DNA of 64,000 bases from Clavelina lepadiformis (lineage: Eukaryota; Chordata; Ascidiacea; Aplousobranchia; Clavelinidae): the NCBI RefSeq assembly GCF_947623445.1, contig NC_135246.1, positions 14,987,856-15,051,855 on the forward strand. The letters run 5' to 3'. Each line of letters begins with the position of its first letter. Position 1 is the stretch's first letter. The notes beneath the pieces are model-generated. The model saw only the letters and a program-made list of their open reading frames with translations. It searched no databases and was not told the origin of the DNA. The translations under genes were made by a program, and so were the position numbers. Below are positions 30,064 to 43,342 of the stretch, piece by piece.

Positions 30064-33000
30064 TCAAAGTTCATCCTTCGTCTAGTAAAAACAAAAAGGA
30101 ACGGATTTTACAACAATGCAACAAGGTTTTTACAAGCTAGGTTCAATCCTACGTCCCAGGCATGGTAGAATACAATAGTTCACCTACAAAATACCAATAT
30201 AATAAAATAATGCTGTTGGTCATAAAACCAAATATTTGTTCAAGCAGATTGTAAGAGATGTAACTGACGATCATTGCCATGGTTAAAAATATTTCGTTTT
30301 ATCACAAAAAGAATATTATATTGCCGTTTTTATGACACAGCGATCATTTTCTAATGTTTCACATTTTGTTTGGCAAATTAATTTTAAGATTAAATTTATC
30401 AAACCCATTAAACAAAAAGATATAGTTAAGGTACCAATTTAAATGCAGTGGTACCAGTTTATAAGGAATAGCAAGTCCAGCAAAGCACTTCAAGTTTTAT
30501 AGTCCAGTAAATATGTTTTACCTTATTGCTTTTACGCTTCTTTTTTCTGCAGTTACAATTTTTGTTAGGTTGATCCAGTTTTTCCATTGAACTAAGGACA
30601 GTTACAGGCTGGTTTTGTCTTCGAGAATATTGCTATAAAAGCGGAAAATTTCAAAATTTGACATCATATAATATGCTGTTGGTTTACAAAAGACTAATTT
30701 TATGTTTAATTTAACATGACAAAATAATATGAGCAATATTTTTTATTGTACAAACAGTCATATCAATGTTTCAACTGGCATTATGTGATTAAACTGGTAA
30801 CTTTGGTAATTACCATCCACTGTAAAATATTAACGAATAAATGCAAGAATTAGAGCACGCTTTAATAAATTTAGCTGCCACCACTTTAACGACAAACAAT
30901 GAAAACAAATTCTCACCTCAAAGAAGGCGACGTGGTAACACAGAATCTGAGCTGGTGTTAGGATGCGTCGGGCCAAGTCTGTTCCCGCTCTTTGAATTTC
31001 CTGAGCCTACAAAAAAGACCATGTATTGAGTGCTTCAAGCATGCTCATTAAGGTTTTTACTTAGATGTTTTGTGTTTAAATGGATAATTTTTTGCTTAAG
31101 GTAGTGGGAGGAATGGCAACAGTTTTGAAACTGGGAACTGCAGTGGGCATTGGACTGGCCACTCAAGCATAAAAAAATACGTTAGTGGCTGCTTTTGTTT
31201 AATACGACCAAACTTCAATATTTTGATCACGTCTACCTTCTCTCTTACGTTTTTTCTTCCCGTCACGCATTATTTTGTTGCAATTGGGGTATTGTTTAGT
31301 TTTACATTGTTTAGGTTAGGGTATTGTTTGCACAAGGGAGATGATGAAGTACATGACTAAAAACTTGAAACAGCAAACATTGGAACATTTTTTAAAACTT
31401 GCGGAACAAATGTGTAATTACCGTATATATACTGGCATCTGATCCGTTTTGTATATACAAGTTAAGTGCATTAAAGTTCGTGTTAGCGCCGCTGAAAACG
31501 TTTCGTGTACACGATAGTAAATGTATGCGTTCAAAAATTATTACGTAACAGCAGTCTCAAGGCCTGTCCAACTCTTTTAATCTTTTTTGTTTGTCCAAAG
31601 CAGATAAAAACCACACGACAACCAATCAATTTTAGGCTGTGGGTCAGTTTCTTATGTTAATTACATAACGCTGGGACACATAGTATCGTAATTAAGATGA
31701 CATCCACTAACCAGATAACGTGGCAAAACACGACTTACTGCCTTCGGTTTTACTTCGCTTTTAATGACGTGGTAATTTGGCACAGTTGTAAATCTTAATG
31801 CTAGACAGTGGACAGTGCTTTCGCCCAAATCTGATACATTTCCACATGCCACGTGTACCAGTCTTCCATTACCGTTATGTAATGCATTTTGCTCGTCTTC
31901 TATTCTGAAAAGTCTTTTGCAAAATGACAAGGCAGCGCTTAATAACCAACTTGAGTAGCAAAGACGCTTTATCAAAGAATAAAACAACCACATTCCCACC
32001 AAAACATTGTTTATAATAAAGTGATCGTATTAAAAATGGCGCTTAATATATAAGCCGGTACATACCGGTTTTAAAGTATTGCATAAGAATATTTGACAAA
32101 TTGAACATGCGATCAACCGATTTTGTCTCTAGCACTTTTTACTATGACGTAATTAAGCTTTTAATCATTGGCAGCAGAATTTAAATTTTACGACGCTTTG
32201 CATTACATTTTGATTGTGCCAATTTAATATTATTTTCTACTCAGGACAATTAAATAAGTAACATGCAACTTAATATCATTATAGATTATAGTAATAATAC
32301 TGCTAGGCTTACTTTTTGGTCATTTTTCTTTGCCCATTTAATTTTCTCCGTTACATCAGATAAGTCACGTTTTAAAGGAATGTAGTGAACGTCAGGCTTC
32401 ATTTCACGATAAAAATGTTCATAATACTCTGAATCTTGTTTCATGACTAATGCATCTCCAGCCATGAGATATGGAAATCTATAGGCTGCTACTGTTCCAT
32501 CAACATTGATCTGATATTTGTACTGAAACAAACAGCTGAATATAATATCACCCAAAGTAGATATATCTTTCATTGACCAATTCATTGTTATATATTTGAG
32601 AGACATATTCAATCCATGTTAATTCATGTTATAAATTCAATGGCACTGACTGCCCAATGGCAGTGATGCCCTTTGGCGAATTATTAATGATGGTAGAACC
32701 TGTTCAATTATTCTGTTAAACAGAACCGAATTAAGGCAAGATTAGAAAATTAAAAAAAATACATAAAAAACTATAAATAGCAAACAAAATTTTACAAACC
32801 ATGTTTATGAGCTTACTAGCCTAACCCAACCCTAAATGGTGAGAAATCATTGCCAGTTATAAGTCCTGCGAAGAAGTTCCTCAGTCTTAGTATAAAGATT
32901 CTAATATCATACTGCACCAGATAACATGACCACAAGTAATAACATGAACAATATTTGCTTCATAAAGGTGATAAGAAATTTTAAGAGAGTTAAGAAACGA

Positions 33001-35633
33001 AGTTAAAAAAGTGAAAAAAATTTTTATCTTTACAAGTAAATATTAGTGTTTGCTGTTCACCTGAAAAAAGTCAAAAAAGGAAATTGACTTGACCTTTCCA
33101 TACTTTTCCTCTTCTTTTCTGAAGAAAAAATAGTTGGTAATTTTAGCATCTAGAAGTTCGGGATTTTCTTGACTCATTCCAGCAAGGTTCAATCTTTCTC
33201 GACGACTATCTCGCCCTCGAAAAAATCCTTTCTCAATTTTATTTTTCCATTTTGGCCCAGTGTTGGATTGTACAGAAAATATATCAAGGCTTACTCTGAA
33301 AAATGAAACAACCAAACATAAACATCAAAAACTGAACTTTTATTGAATTTTTACTGCAATTTTTACTGCAATCAAATTTTTACTGCACTCTTTGCTTGAT
33401 TTGAAGCATAGAAAAGTAGAAAATTATAAGAGCAGTAATAACCACACAGCAAATACTATACTATAAATGATTACTGACCATAAATTAATATAAGCATAAA
33501 TTGTAATAACCATAAATTATTATAAACACACAAGCAAAAAGATTAGCGAATATTTACCTTCCCAACATTTCCAGCACAGAGTTGGTAATATCATAAGTTG
33601 GAAGTATAATGTCATAAGTATTGTCAGATCCACACCATGACACAATAGGAAGTGGGTCATCAGGACTTTTCACTAATGGCCAGTCACCGAGGTTGATGAA
33701 GAATTCTACATCAGGAAGCTTTACCTGAAAACAACATATTAATTTTTTATGAAAATATTCTTGTTTTGAAACGACAATACTTGATATATATTTCAAGCAT
33801 GATCAGTGACCACAACATCTTGTTGAACTACTACAGTAGAATCATAACAACATCAAAAAATTACGGTAGTTTACACCCTCAGATAACTCAAATCCGGCTG
33901 CTGATATATATTACTGTGTATTTTACATATGGCGGTGCCATGCAAAACATTAGTTAGAACATACAATTTATACAAGCAAAAGAAATTATTATGAACCTTT
34001 CTTGCCAAATTTAGCATTGGAGCGTCCATAAACATTTTGAAATCAGTGATACTGCCATGGCACTCTCGATATACCTAAAAACCTTCCTGGTTAATATCCT
34101 TTAAATTTTATACTTACTAGTTACTACCATTATTGTTTTTACTACAAGAGTGGAAGTTGTACACTGTACAGTGTATACAAAAAAATAAGTAAATTTTAAG
34201 CAAAAAGGTACAATCGTATTCATATCCTAAATAGCGTGACACAATGTATTTATTTTAACTATTGATAACAGTAAAAAACAATACAAAACAAATTGAAATT
34301 GAACACAGCACAAATCTATACCTCGTTGTCTTTCACAACATAATGGCAGAGTGAATGATGTTTGCCATATCTTGCCAACACTTTTTCTTTAAGTGTGGTC
34401 AGGTCAATTGTTTTACGATTCTTAAAATCCTCTTCTATTTGCTTGTAAGATGAAGGACATTCAAGAGCTTTCATCCATTGCTTCCTGTTGTTCAATGGGC
34501 AATCACATTCATCTCCATAAACATCTATGTTTGAAAAAGTTTTCAGGCTAACACAGATCATTTTCTCAGGCCATGAACTTTGCAATATTACATATTTGAA
34601 AACATGATGGCAAAAATATATTTCTGGCATCAATATCACCTTTTATTGTGTATGGAGACTGGGCAACATGGTTTCCTTTGTGTGTAACAGAAATCTTGAT
34701 ATCACCAGAGTAATCATACATTCGAAACCTTCCAATGTAGCTGCCATTGTGACGATTTAGCAAAGTAACCCAAGCTCTTACATGTGCACCACTTGGAGAA
34801 CCAAGTGTGAACTTGAAGGCATCATCTCCAAGGTCATTTTTTATTCTGAATAGTACATTTATTAAAGTTAGATATTAGTACATACATTTTGCGGATTACC
34901 TTTACTTTGATTAGTGTGATGTTATGGTGTTGGTAAACTGTTAATAATATATCGGTATGTTACATAAATATTAATGAAATGTTTATAAGCTACCGAAAAC
35001 ATAAAGACCATAACACTATGCTGCGAGTATATTTAATAGTAACAAACTTACATAAAATAGAACAACGAAATGTATTCTAATGGTTAAAATTAAATATATA
35101 TGATACTTGCTGTTTTATATGTTAAAGATTTACATAGGCTATCTACTATATATTATAGAAAAACGTCTGCTTTATATACAGTATATATATACTATGGTGG
35201 ACACATCACACAACAAGCAACAAAAGCAAAGCAAAATGGGTTGAATTCTATATCTCCAAATTAATCTATAAACTTTTTAATTTAAACAATACTAAGAAAC
35301 AACTATAAATAATTTGTGCTTTATAAATTGAATGCTACAACAGTAGTGTGAATTTAGCAGTTTAAATCAATTTTTTGCAAGCATACAGCATTACAAAATA
35401 AATCTAAAAACACAGTACCTTGTTATAGCTATAGCTGCTTATAGCATAATTGCAGTGACTTACATTTTATTTTTCTTATCATAAGCTTGAACATAGAAAT
35501 AGCGGACAGGCAATCTCGCTTCACTTCTCAATGCAGAGCCCCAGATTTGCGTATTTTTGACATCAATATTGTTAGCAACCGACAACAGAATAAAACAGGA
35601 AGACACAAAAAATGCAAAAAGCAACTTCATCAT
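30064..35633 (-). CDS. POGLUT2: Protein O-glucosyltransferase 2/3 (KDEL motif-containing)
   Basis: ER-lumenal GT90/CAP10 glycosyltransferase; vertebrate POGLUT2/3 add O-glucose to EGF repeats of Notch and fibrillins. Exons (5' to 3' on minus): 35633-35464, 34845-34640, 34524-34322, 34074-33997, 33724-33558, 33295-33061, 32522-32313, 31006-30917, 30632-30522, 30081-30064. All phases agree, giving 495 aa (human POGLUT2 is about 502). A signal peptide ([20 protein letters not shown]) is followed by a filamin-type Ig domain (about residues 30-130, with [18 protein letters not shown]), then DECDCPL, and the GT90 core from about 150 with [25 protein letters not shown] (299-310), DGTVAAYR (361-368) and [12 protein letters not shown] (380-391). 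The C-terminus [18 protein letters not shown] carries the ER retrieval signal. Whether it is orthologous to POGLUT2, POGLUT3 or pre-duplication cannot be decided here. Confidence 0.92.
31007..32312. other. Intron 7 of POGLUT2/3-like gene
   Basis: A 1.3-kb intron without a recognisable gene. A minus-strand frame at 31661-32002 has no family resemblance. About 32082-32130 shares a short motif (ACATGCGATCAA) with the ABAT spacers. Confidence 0.45.
34846..35463. other. Intron 1 of POGLUT2/3-like gene
   Basis: AT-rich, including a TATATA-type stretch near 35150-35195; nothing coding. Confidence 0.5.
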
Positions 35634-36500
35634 CAAATGTTATGGTTCCTATACGCTTGTGTCGACTAAAAACTAAATCCAAATCTACTGTTCAACCAAA
35701 CGGCAAAGTAGCAGCCACTATGTTCACACCTATTTACATATTTTAGCACCTGCAATAATTCATCATATTTATATGTTGGTTCTGTATTTAAAATTGTATT
35801 ATTCAAATTATAGAGAATTCTATATACAAGAATTTGCATAAATATGACATAACGTTGTGTACAAAATCTTCTTATTTATTATTATTAGGGTATTATTAGC
35901 ACACTTAAAAGCAAAGTCTGAGGGTCATAACCAATTCATCCTAGTCTAACTCAAATCACAAGTTAAGCAAAATTTTTTAAAAGATGTGACTTGAACCAAG
36001 TCTTTTGCTAAATGGGACTTGAGCAATCCTAAACCGATTTAGAGAAATGGCAAAAAGTTTGTCTTTTTTAACAAAACGATCAGCAAGAATTCACTCGAAT
36101 CAAATTGAGTTATTTCAAGTACTAAGTCAAAATAGCCGTTTTATTTTATTCAAACAAGCAGCTTAGCTTTAAGCTTGAATTTCTAAAAGTATGTCAGTGA
36201 GCAAACGACCATAATGGAAAGTGTGGCATATGTACGCTTAAGATTCATCAACTAGCATGCACGCTGAACTTTCACCTGTTTACAACAATTTAAAATAAAC
36301 AAACAAGGCAAAGTTGGTTGTTTGAACGCCAATTTAGAATAAATAAACAAACACTTGACAGCTTGAATCTTCAAGGCACACTGTCACAGCAAAATTTGTG
36401 TTCTTGAACGTAAAACTTCATTGATTTCTTATTAAAAACTACCACACTTTCAGTTAGGGTAAATGGGACAAGAACAAGAAATAGCCAAGTACAGAAGTCC

Positions 36501-36525
36501 AACTAACTAACTGACTAACTAACTA
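36501..36525 (+). repeat. Microsatellite (ACTA/ACTG)n
   Basis: Six imperfect tetranucleotide units, AACTAACTAACTGACTAACT and onward. Confidence 0.7.
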
Positions 36526-37308
36526 TAACCATCCTCATGCACATAAGGCGGCAAGATCTTATCGTTGCCATGTGTGCATATTGATGTAAGTATTTTTGTA
36601 TTTTCAATATTAGGTTTATTTTTGTCTTAACTTAACATGTTTTGGTTTAGTGGCTGTGCTAACCCTCCATCTTTGTAGCACCTCTATAATTTACTTATTG
36701 CACGTTTTGAGCTCTCAGCTGGTGATTGTTTGAGCGTATTTCTTATTTGACCAGTCTATGATGACGTTAGCACCATACTTTTTGCTCCTCACAGATGGTC
36801 ACAGTCAATGGCGATAGATAAAGAATACAATACAAAGTGAGCATGTGTTTTATTGTGCTATAACTAAAAAGGTTCGTAAATTTCGCTCAGTACAGTTAAC
36901 ATCGAAAAAAAAATACAATAGAATACAAAACTCCAACCAAGATCCAACAATTTTTGCCACGTTTACGTCCACCGTAGGGAATTACCCGTAGTAGTTATCG
37001 AGCCAAAACAACTCTGACCAAAGATGATAGAAATCGTAAGATAAGTTATGAGAACAAGATTGAAAATTAAACCATAAGTTACTATACTACAGCATACCAT
37101 ATTACGTGCCTATAGTAGTCTATCATTTAACCAAAGTCTACTTTAGACAATTCTTAGTAAACTTTAGTTTAACTTCGACGATGATGTTTTCGTAGCTAAA
37201 GCATAGACATCTAAAAAAGTCAGTAATGAATAAGGCCGTATCATAGATAGATGGGCCATACATGTTTAGAAGTAAACATATCTATGAGGTAAGGAAAAAC
37301 CAGATGTG

Positions 37309-37370
37309 GGCAGTTCCGAAGTACTGTACCGCAGTACTTTTTCAGTACCGATACCGATGTGGGGATGGCG
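37309..37370 (+). repeat. Fragment related to the 4842-5352 hAT MITE
   Basis: Begins TGGGCAGTTCCGAAGTACTG and continues with GTACCG-type repeats like the left end of the 511-bp element, but is truncated and has no right end nearby. Confidence 0.5.
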
Positions 37371-39076
37371 ATGTGGATTGTTTTAAGTTTGGTCTAAAGT
37401 TTTTTGGCGCTTTCAAGTCTTCATTTCTTTTCGTTTATCGGATTTTCTTGTTAGTGCTACTCCTAATCAGTTATCAATATTACCTGTAGGAAATCATATA
37501 CTAAGCTGGAAAACGGCGTTTTAAAATCGTTGTATATGACGTTTCAAATTATATATCATAAATTGCCGCTACTGTATGTATAAATATAAGAATACAATTC
37601 ATTTTGAGGCCTTTTGAAGCGTAAAAACCCGGTGCCTTTTCGGCGGGGTTAGTAATACGGGAATTTTAGGTACTACTGCGTTTAAACCTTTGCCTCTCTC
37701 TCTCCTTAATGCAATCCTAAATGCGCCACTGAGCAACCGTTTGGTGGGGTAACGTAACGTGTCCTCCTTTTGAGCGATTAAAATTTGGTATCCCTGGCCT
37801 ATCCAAAACGGTATCACAATCTTTACCTTCGGACTGAGAAAAGTCTTCGCACGATTATACTCGGCGATGTTTCGCGACCGCTCGAACTTCGATTACCAAA
37901 CTTGTCTTTGTGGAAGTTTCGACGGACAGAAAAATTTTGTATTTGCTATTCTTTCTACTACCTGGATTTGGAACTACTGGTCACTATCTGGGGCAAAGAC
38001 TATAGTATATATATAACCAACACGCTGTTTGTATAATATATGATCTTGAGTTTTATGGAAGGGTTTGGTAAATGCTTGTTTCAAGTTTGTGGAGCTCAAT
38101 ATAGGTCCAAAAAGTTAAGAATTACTATTCTATAGAACATATATTGCTTCAAAGTAACTAGACTAGGGATACGCTCTACGGTCGTAATAAATTTTGGATA
38201 TCACTATTTTAAACTCTTTCAAGTTTGTTTTCTAATTAACCGATATGGGAAAGTGGGATAATAAGAAAAATCGCTCACTTTATTTGATTTGCAGAATATG
38301 ATAGGCCGGGGATAGCCGCCCCAAGTTGGGTAACCGTGCATTTTCTACTGGGTGACAAAGTTTATTCATTACAATCCATCTTTGAGTCACATTTATTGTA
38401 GGTGTTTTTGTTTCATATCTCATTTTATGACGACCGACGAATGGTTAACGAAACAATGCGCCCAACATTAGAAATGGTTTGTAATTATTTATTCATAAAT
38501 TTACGCTATACTACAAAATGCAATCAAACATCAGGTTTTGCTTTAGTAAGTTGGTACAGTATAGGTAAGTCGGTTATCGTTGTTATATAATACAGCGTTT
38601 TTGTTTCATTTGCAATACATTCTAGTACGGTGTAATACTGGTTCGAATCTTGTATTTGCCTACTGCAAGGGAGCTATAAGGCGCCCTAGAAAGACTGAAA
38701 ACTCCTGATTTAGTGCAATTGAAAAACAAACAATTGCAGTCGATGAAGCTTTGAAGTGACAGGACGTAGTCGGAGTGGACAGTTTTGTTTTAGGCGACCC
38801 CAACGTTACAACTTCCTTTCCGGGTAGGGTATTGACTTTGCCATACTTATGATCTAGGAAGAGTATAGGCGTACAAAAACACGATGTCACACTGAAATTT
38901 CCTTGTTTCCAACTGACAGAAATCTTTTTTCTTTAGTAGTGTTTTAAACTATCGATTAAAAATGTTAATGCCATGCGCTTACCTTTAACTTATAATCGGC
39001 TACCTATGGTAGGTTATTAATAGTCTATAAGACATCAATTTGTTTAAAACACAATCTGAATAAGCAATAAAGAGTT

Positions 39077-39082
39077 TTTATT
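39077..39082 (-). terminator. Polyadenylation signal of BPI/LBP-like gene
   Basis: AATAAA on the minus strand about 60 bases after the stop codon. Confidence 0.5.
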
Positions 39083-39141
39083 CAAAAGTTTAAACTTTCG
39101 CTAAAGCCACGATCATTGCATTAGCTGTTGCTTGGGATGTT

Positions 39142-42100
39142 CTAACTTTGCCTTCCAACGATGTCACCTCTAAATTCCACAGCGTTCTGCAAAATGATGA
39201 ATCTAATTAAAAAATTTAATCCGGTCTGAAAATCTACTCTATTGTTATGTTTTTGTTCGTTATTCGTTTTTGTCTGTTACAGAATATGTTGTTCAACTGT
39301 TTGCAAAAGATTGTCAAAACAACCATTTTCTGCATTCTGCAAAAATCTGAGGCAAAATTAAAAACTATGCTTACAGGATGAAGTTGAAACTCAACATCTT
39401 TAAAATCAAATCCAAATGCAGAAGGGATTTCTATTCCAAAATCAAAGAACTCTGCAAAACATAATGCACACCTACAAGCATAACAAGCGTACGCCGAAGG
39501 CTACCCAAACTATTGTATTCATAGGCTCTACCTATATATACTTATACTATACTTTTATACTATATACTACTACTATATATACTACTTATATACTTATATA
39601 TATATATACTTATACTTACCTATACTTATACTTTAATACAAGAGATAGCTTTGCATAAAAAAAAATTGTCAAGAATGTCTATAATTTGGAATAGCTTTGA
39701 GAGACTGGTTTAGTTTAGCAAACGGCATTCAATAAAATTCTAGAAATTGCTGTACAACATTTGCATTGCTGATGGGGATTTTATATTTTCGTAAGGTTTA
39801 GTTATAAAGATATGATGGAAGTGAACTCCATCGAACATCAACACGGGTTAAGATAACTTCGTGATATGGCTATAAGGTAGCTTAAATGTTGGCAAACTTT
39901 GTTTCTGGCAAGCGTGAAACAAATCTTTTAACGGCAACGGAAGTTTCGAAACTATAACCACATACCATTAAATATAGGTAGAAAAGCTCCACTTAAACTA
40001 CTGCTCAAAAGTTGGTTGATTGGGGCAATGTTGATATTTCCGATATCAGACGATTTTAAAGCAATGTTAAAATCCAAGCTACCGATATTGGCTCCAAAAC
40101 GGGTTCCGTTTACGACAATATTTCCAGACATGGAAAAAGTCTGCAAGTACAAAAAATACTGTTATCTGACTGGCAGAAGCTGCAGTTTCGCATCGTTAAA
40201 CATACAGAGAGTAACTTCTTGATGTAACATTGCATGTAGCTAATGGCGGCAAAAATTTTGATACGATACGAAGCAGTTTTAATAAGTGTTTTTACCACGT
40301 TCAGAACAAAAGCTCTTGCGATATTTCCATTGTTTTCAATGACAGAAAATGTCATGTCGATTTCCCCATCGACTAATAAATCTTCATTGCTTTGCCTGTA
40401 ATCTAACGGTTTTGCCAACACAATGCCAATGCGAAGCGGTCTAAAGGATTATTTATTACATTTAGTCGAAACGTTGGGGCTACAAAAAACTTATTTTCAT
40501 GTAACTTCACTTCTTACTTAAAAACTGATTTACTAAAAATCATAAAAGCATAATTTTAATAACAAACATGCAGAAAAACTTAATTAAGGTGTTACTATAG
40601 TTGTAACAGGCACAACCGATATAATAAAATAGCAACACAAACTCATACCTCCCCAAACCCAATGATCGTAATCCTGGTATAAAGAAGCTTAAGATTGTTG
40701 TGTCCAGTCTAATGGGAAGACCCACCTAAACGTTTAACAAGTATCATAACTGACGACAACCTTCCACCAGACAAGTTTTAGATTCAGAGGCCAAATACGA
40801 GTCATATAGTTTCATCTCTTATTGTTTACATCTATATTGATATTACATTACGTCATTCAGGTTAATCTCGACGTTCAGGGCATTGCTAAGATAAAGCGAG
40901 TGCATGAAAGTCCGGATGACGTAATCACCAACAACCATGTGACCCATCGCGGTTGAGCTTTGCACATCCGGGAGTTGTCTTCGCTCGTATGAGTACCTGA
41001 AAAGAATACCAGCTGCATGAATTTTACATATATTATGATATTTTTGTCCACAAATAGGATTTTGGCGTCGGTCATCGATCTTGTAAGCTAACCACTATAC
41101 TGAATTCGTAGAGTTATTTGTTTAAGTTCTGTACAGCTGTATTCATTTTATTCATGACCAATCTCAATCAAGCTGCCCTGTTAGGTTCTAAAGATCGCTA
41201 ACACAGAACCACACCCGTCAAACAACTTACGCAATATCCCGCTGACCATCGGGGAAACATTTCCCGCTGAAAGGCACCAACAAGGAGGTAGTATCTGCCC
41301 TGGGGTCAGAGAACAGGGACAAGTCGACACTAATACCAAGAGTCAAGGCATAAGAAACTGGAAAAAAATACACGATGAGCAAGTTGTTATGTTTTTGCAA
41401 ACATCAGAAGTTTCATTGGAAATGGGCCGCATATTACTTACGGCCTGCAGTCCTTATAAAACTATTCAGCTGTTGATTTAAGTTTTGCGCTAAACTGTCA
41501 CACATCTGAAACAGAAAACGGTTCAGAAAAAGTTTAAACATAGCATTATTAGCATGGTTAAAAGCAAAACACGTTTCACAAGCCAACAATGACCTTAACG
41601 TAAATGAAGCTTATACCTCAAGTCACAACCTATAGTATAGTAATTGGATTAAGTTATCTTGGTTTTACCTCATCTTCTATTCTTCTTGTGAATGATGGTT
41701 GTATCCCTATGGCCAGATTAACATCTATACTTGGTTGATTACTTTCGGTACGAATTTGGACCGAATGAGCTCTTACAGAACAGGATTTCAATTGTGACTG
41801 TAAGTAAATGTCAGACACACCTGTCAAATTGTACTTCGCAATACGAATTTGCGCTTTATTCAACATATCGGACATAACTTTTTTTAATACTATAGCTCCG
41901 TATCTGCTTATATATTCATCATCAGCGAGAGGGCTATATAAACCGCTCATGCGTTTCACTCTTTAAGTCTTGTAGTCTCACCAAAAACTGATTTTCAACT
42001 TGCAGAAGCTCAACGGACACCAACAATTCCATGTCCACGTCAGCTGTGAATTGCCCGTCCGCTTCACGAATCGTACTACAAATATATACAAGCAGGGATT

Positions 42101-43342
42101 TACACCAGGAGCAGTAAGTTGCCGCTATTTTAATGTTGTTCTGTGCATTGTGCATGTCACCACCGTCGTCATTTTGAAAAACGCATGTAAACGATCCTTT
42201 TATTTTTGTTTATATACAAGCAGTCATAATAAGACGTCTTGTATAATAAAACTTGTAAGTAAAATGCTACAATTGCTCTTAACTCACTTACTTCCCAAAA
42301 AAATCAAGACGGTAATCATACAGACCTACAATCACGGCCGTAACCATGGAGGCATTTAACAAAAGTATGTTAGGTGCAAATGGTTTCAAGGTCCCGTCTT
42401 TGAAGTCCAGATTATCCAGTGTCATTCTAGTTATTATACAATATTTGGTTAGTAAGTTTCATGGCAGCTAAAAAAAACACTAGGACTTTTGTAGGTGTTA
42501 GCTGGGTTAAATAAAAGTAATGAAGAATGTGAAGCAAATATTTAGAAAATATGAGCAAATCCCGCCGTGTCTCGTAAATGCATACCCAACTAAAGACTGG
42601 TCACTGGTTACATCACCCGTCTGGAATGAAAAAGTGCCAGTGACGTCACTGAAGGCAAAACCTTTTGACTGATCTTCTACAGTAGCAAGAGACACATTGC
42701 GTACTATATGAAAAGAAGATTGAAATTTTTAAGTACGGTATAAGCAGTGTTTTTTTAAGGTGTTTTGGGGGACCGAAACGGTCCCCGAAATTTCTCCAGC
42801 GGTTTCCCAAAATTTGGACTTGCAACTACAGGCTATTTTTTGGTATTTAAATGAAACACTTGCAGTCTCTTAAAAGTACTTAGCGGTCACCCAAACCAAA
42901 CCTTAAAAAAAAACCTGGGTATAAGTATAGTGCATACGTATAATTTAATAAGCCTATAAATTTATAAAATGCAGTTATTTTACAACGTTAAAAACAAGTA
43001 TTTTATAAGTCATACAACACAACTATAGGTCTTCGCTCTCCTTGCATTTATGATAGACATAATCTCTCATTATTCCAGAACTTAGCGCCCGAAAACGGCA
43101 GCTAACTTGCACAAGTTTTTACATAACCGAAGCTAGGTGCTATTTGTTAAACCAAATCCCCAGTTTGTGAACGTCACAACCAGCACAGTTATTAGTTGAA
43201 AGTATACTAAGCTCATGATAAGTATCCTCAAAAACGACTTACCGAAGTCCAACCCTCTTTGATTGAGCTGGACATTGATTTGAGATTGCCCATTGATCGC
43301 CGGTGCCAAAAAGCTAATAACCACGCAGGCTAAAATGTTCAT
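39142..43342 (-). CDS. BPI/LBP-family secreted lipid-binding protein
   Basis: Member of the bactericidal permeability-increasing / LPS-binding / CETP superfamily; in vertebrates these are secreted proteins binding LPS or lipids. Exons (5' to 3' on minus): 43342-43243, 42703-42586, 42426-42292, 42075-41982, 41797-41669, 41505-41442, 41357-41231, 40996-40852, 40725-40649, 40440-40296, 40140-39966, 39451-39375, 39186-39142. All are GT-AG and in phase, giving 476 aa (LBP and BPI are about 480-487). A signal peptide (MNILACVVISFLAPAINGQ) leads into INVQLNQRGLDF, the family's N-terminal strand. Cys155 and Cys194 sit where the conserved N-barrel disulfide lies in BPI. The central proline-rich link and the C-terminal barrel are recognisable (YVIRTFMHSLYLSNALNVEI, LPIRLDTTILSFFIPGLRSL, then IEIPSAFGFDFKDVEFQLHP). 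Overall identity to BPI appears low; ligand and immune role are inferred from family only. Confidence 0.85.
39531..39633 (+). repeat. TATACTTA-type microsatellite in intron
   Basis: About 100 bases of degenerate TATACTTATA units in intron 11 of the BPI-like gene. Confidence 0.75.
42745..42917. mobile_element. hAT-type MITE, 173 bp, in intron 1 of the BPI-like gene
   Basis: The ends are CAGTGTTTTTTTAAGG on the left and, inverted, CAGGTTTTTTTTTAAGG on the right. Both sides carry the identical octamer GGTATAAG (42737-42744 and 42918-42925), a perfect hAT-sized target duplication. No coding capacity. It ends about 40 bases before the exon 2 acceptor at 42704. Confidence 0.8.

Larger units (their letters stand above)
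35634..39076. other. Intergenic, repeats only
   Basis: Between the 5' end of the glucosyltransferase gene and the 3' end of the BPI-like gene I see no coding exon. It contains a CTAA-type microsatellite (36501-36525), a weak dispersed repeat at 36860-36925, a scrap of the GTACCG-rich hAT MITE (37309-37370) and a repeat related to the SINE candidate (37815-37915). Confidence 0.5.

Noticed and set aside
41020..41090. tRNA-like stretch on the minus strand (AGTATAGTGGTTAGC)
   Set aside because: A-box-like only; no B box, no foldable cloverleaf and no anticodon stem.
41654..41959. 101-codon minus-strand frame read as one long exon in the BPI-like gene
   Set aside because: The 5' third lies in an intron: the preceding exon ends at a good donor at 41982, and the family alignment resumes only after the acceptor before 41797.
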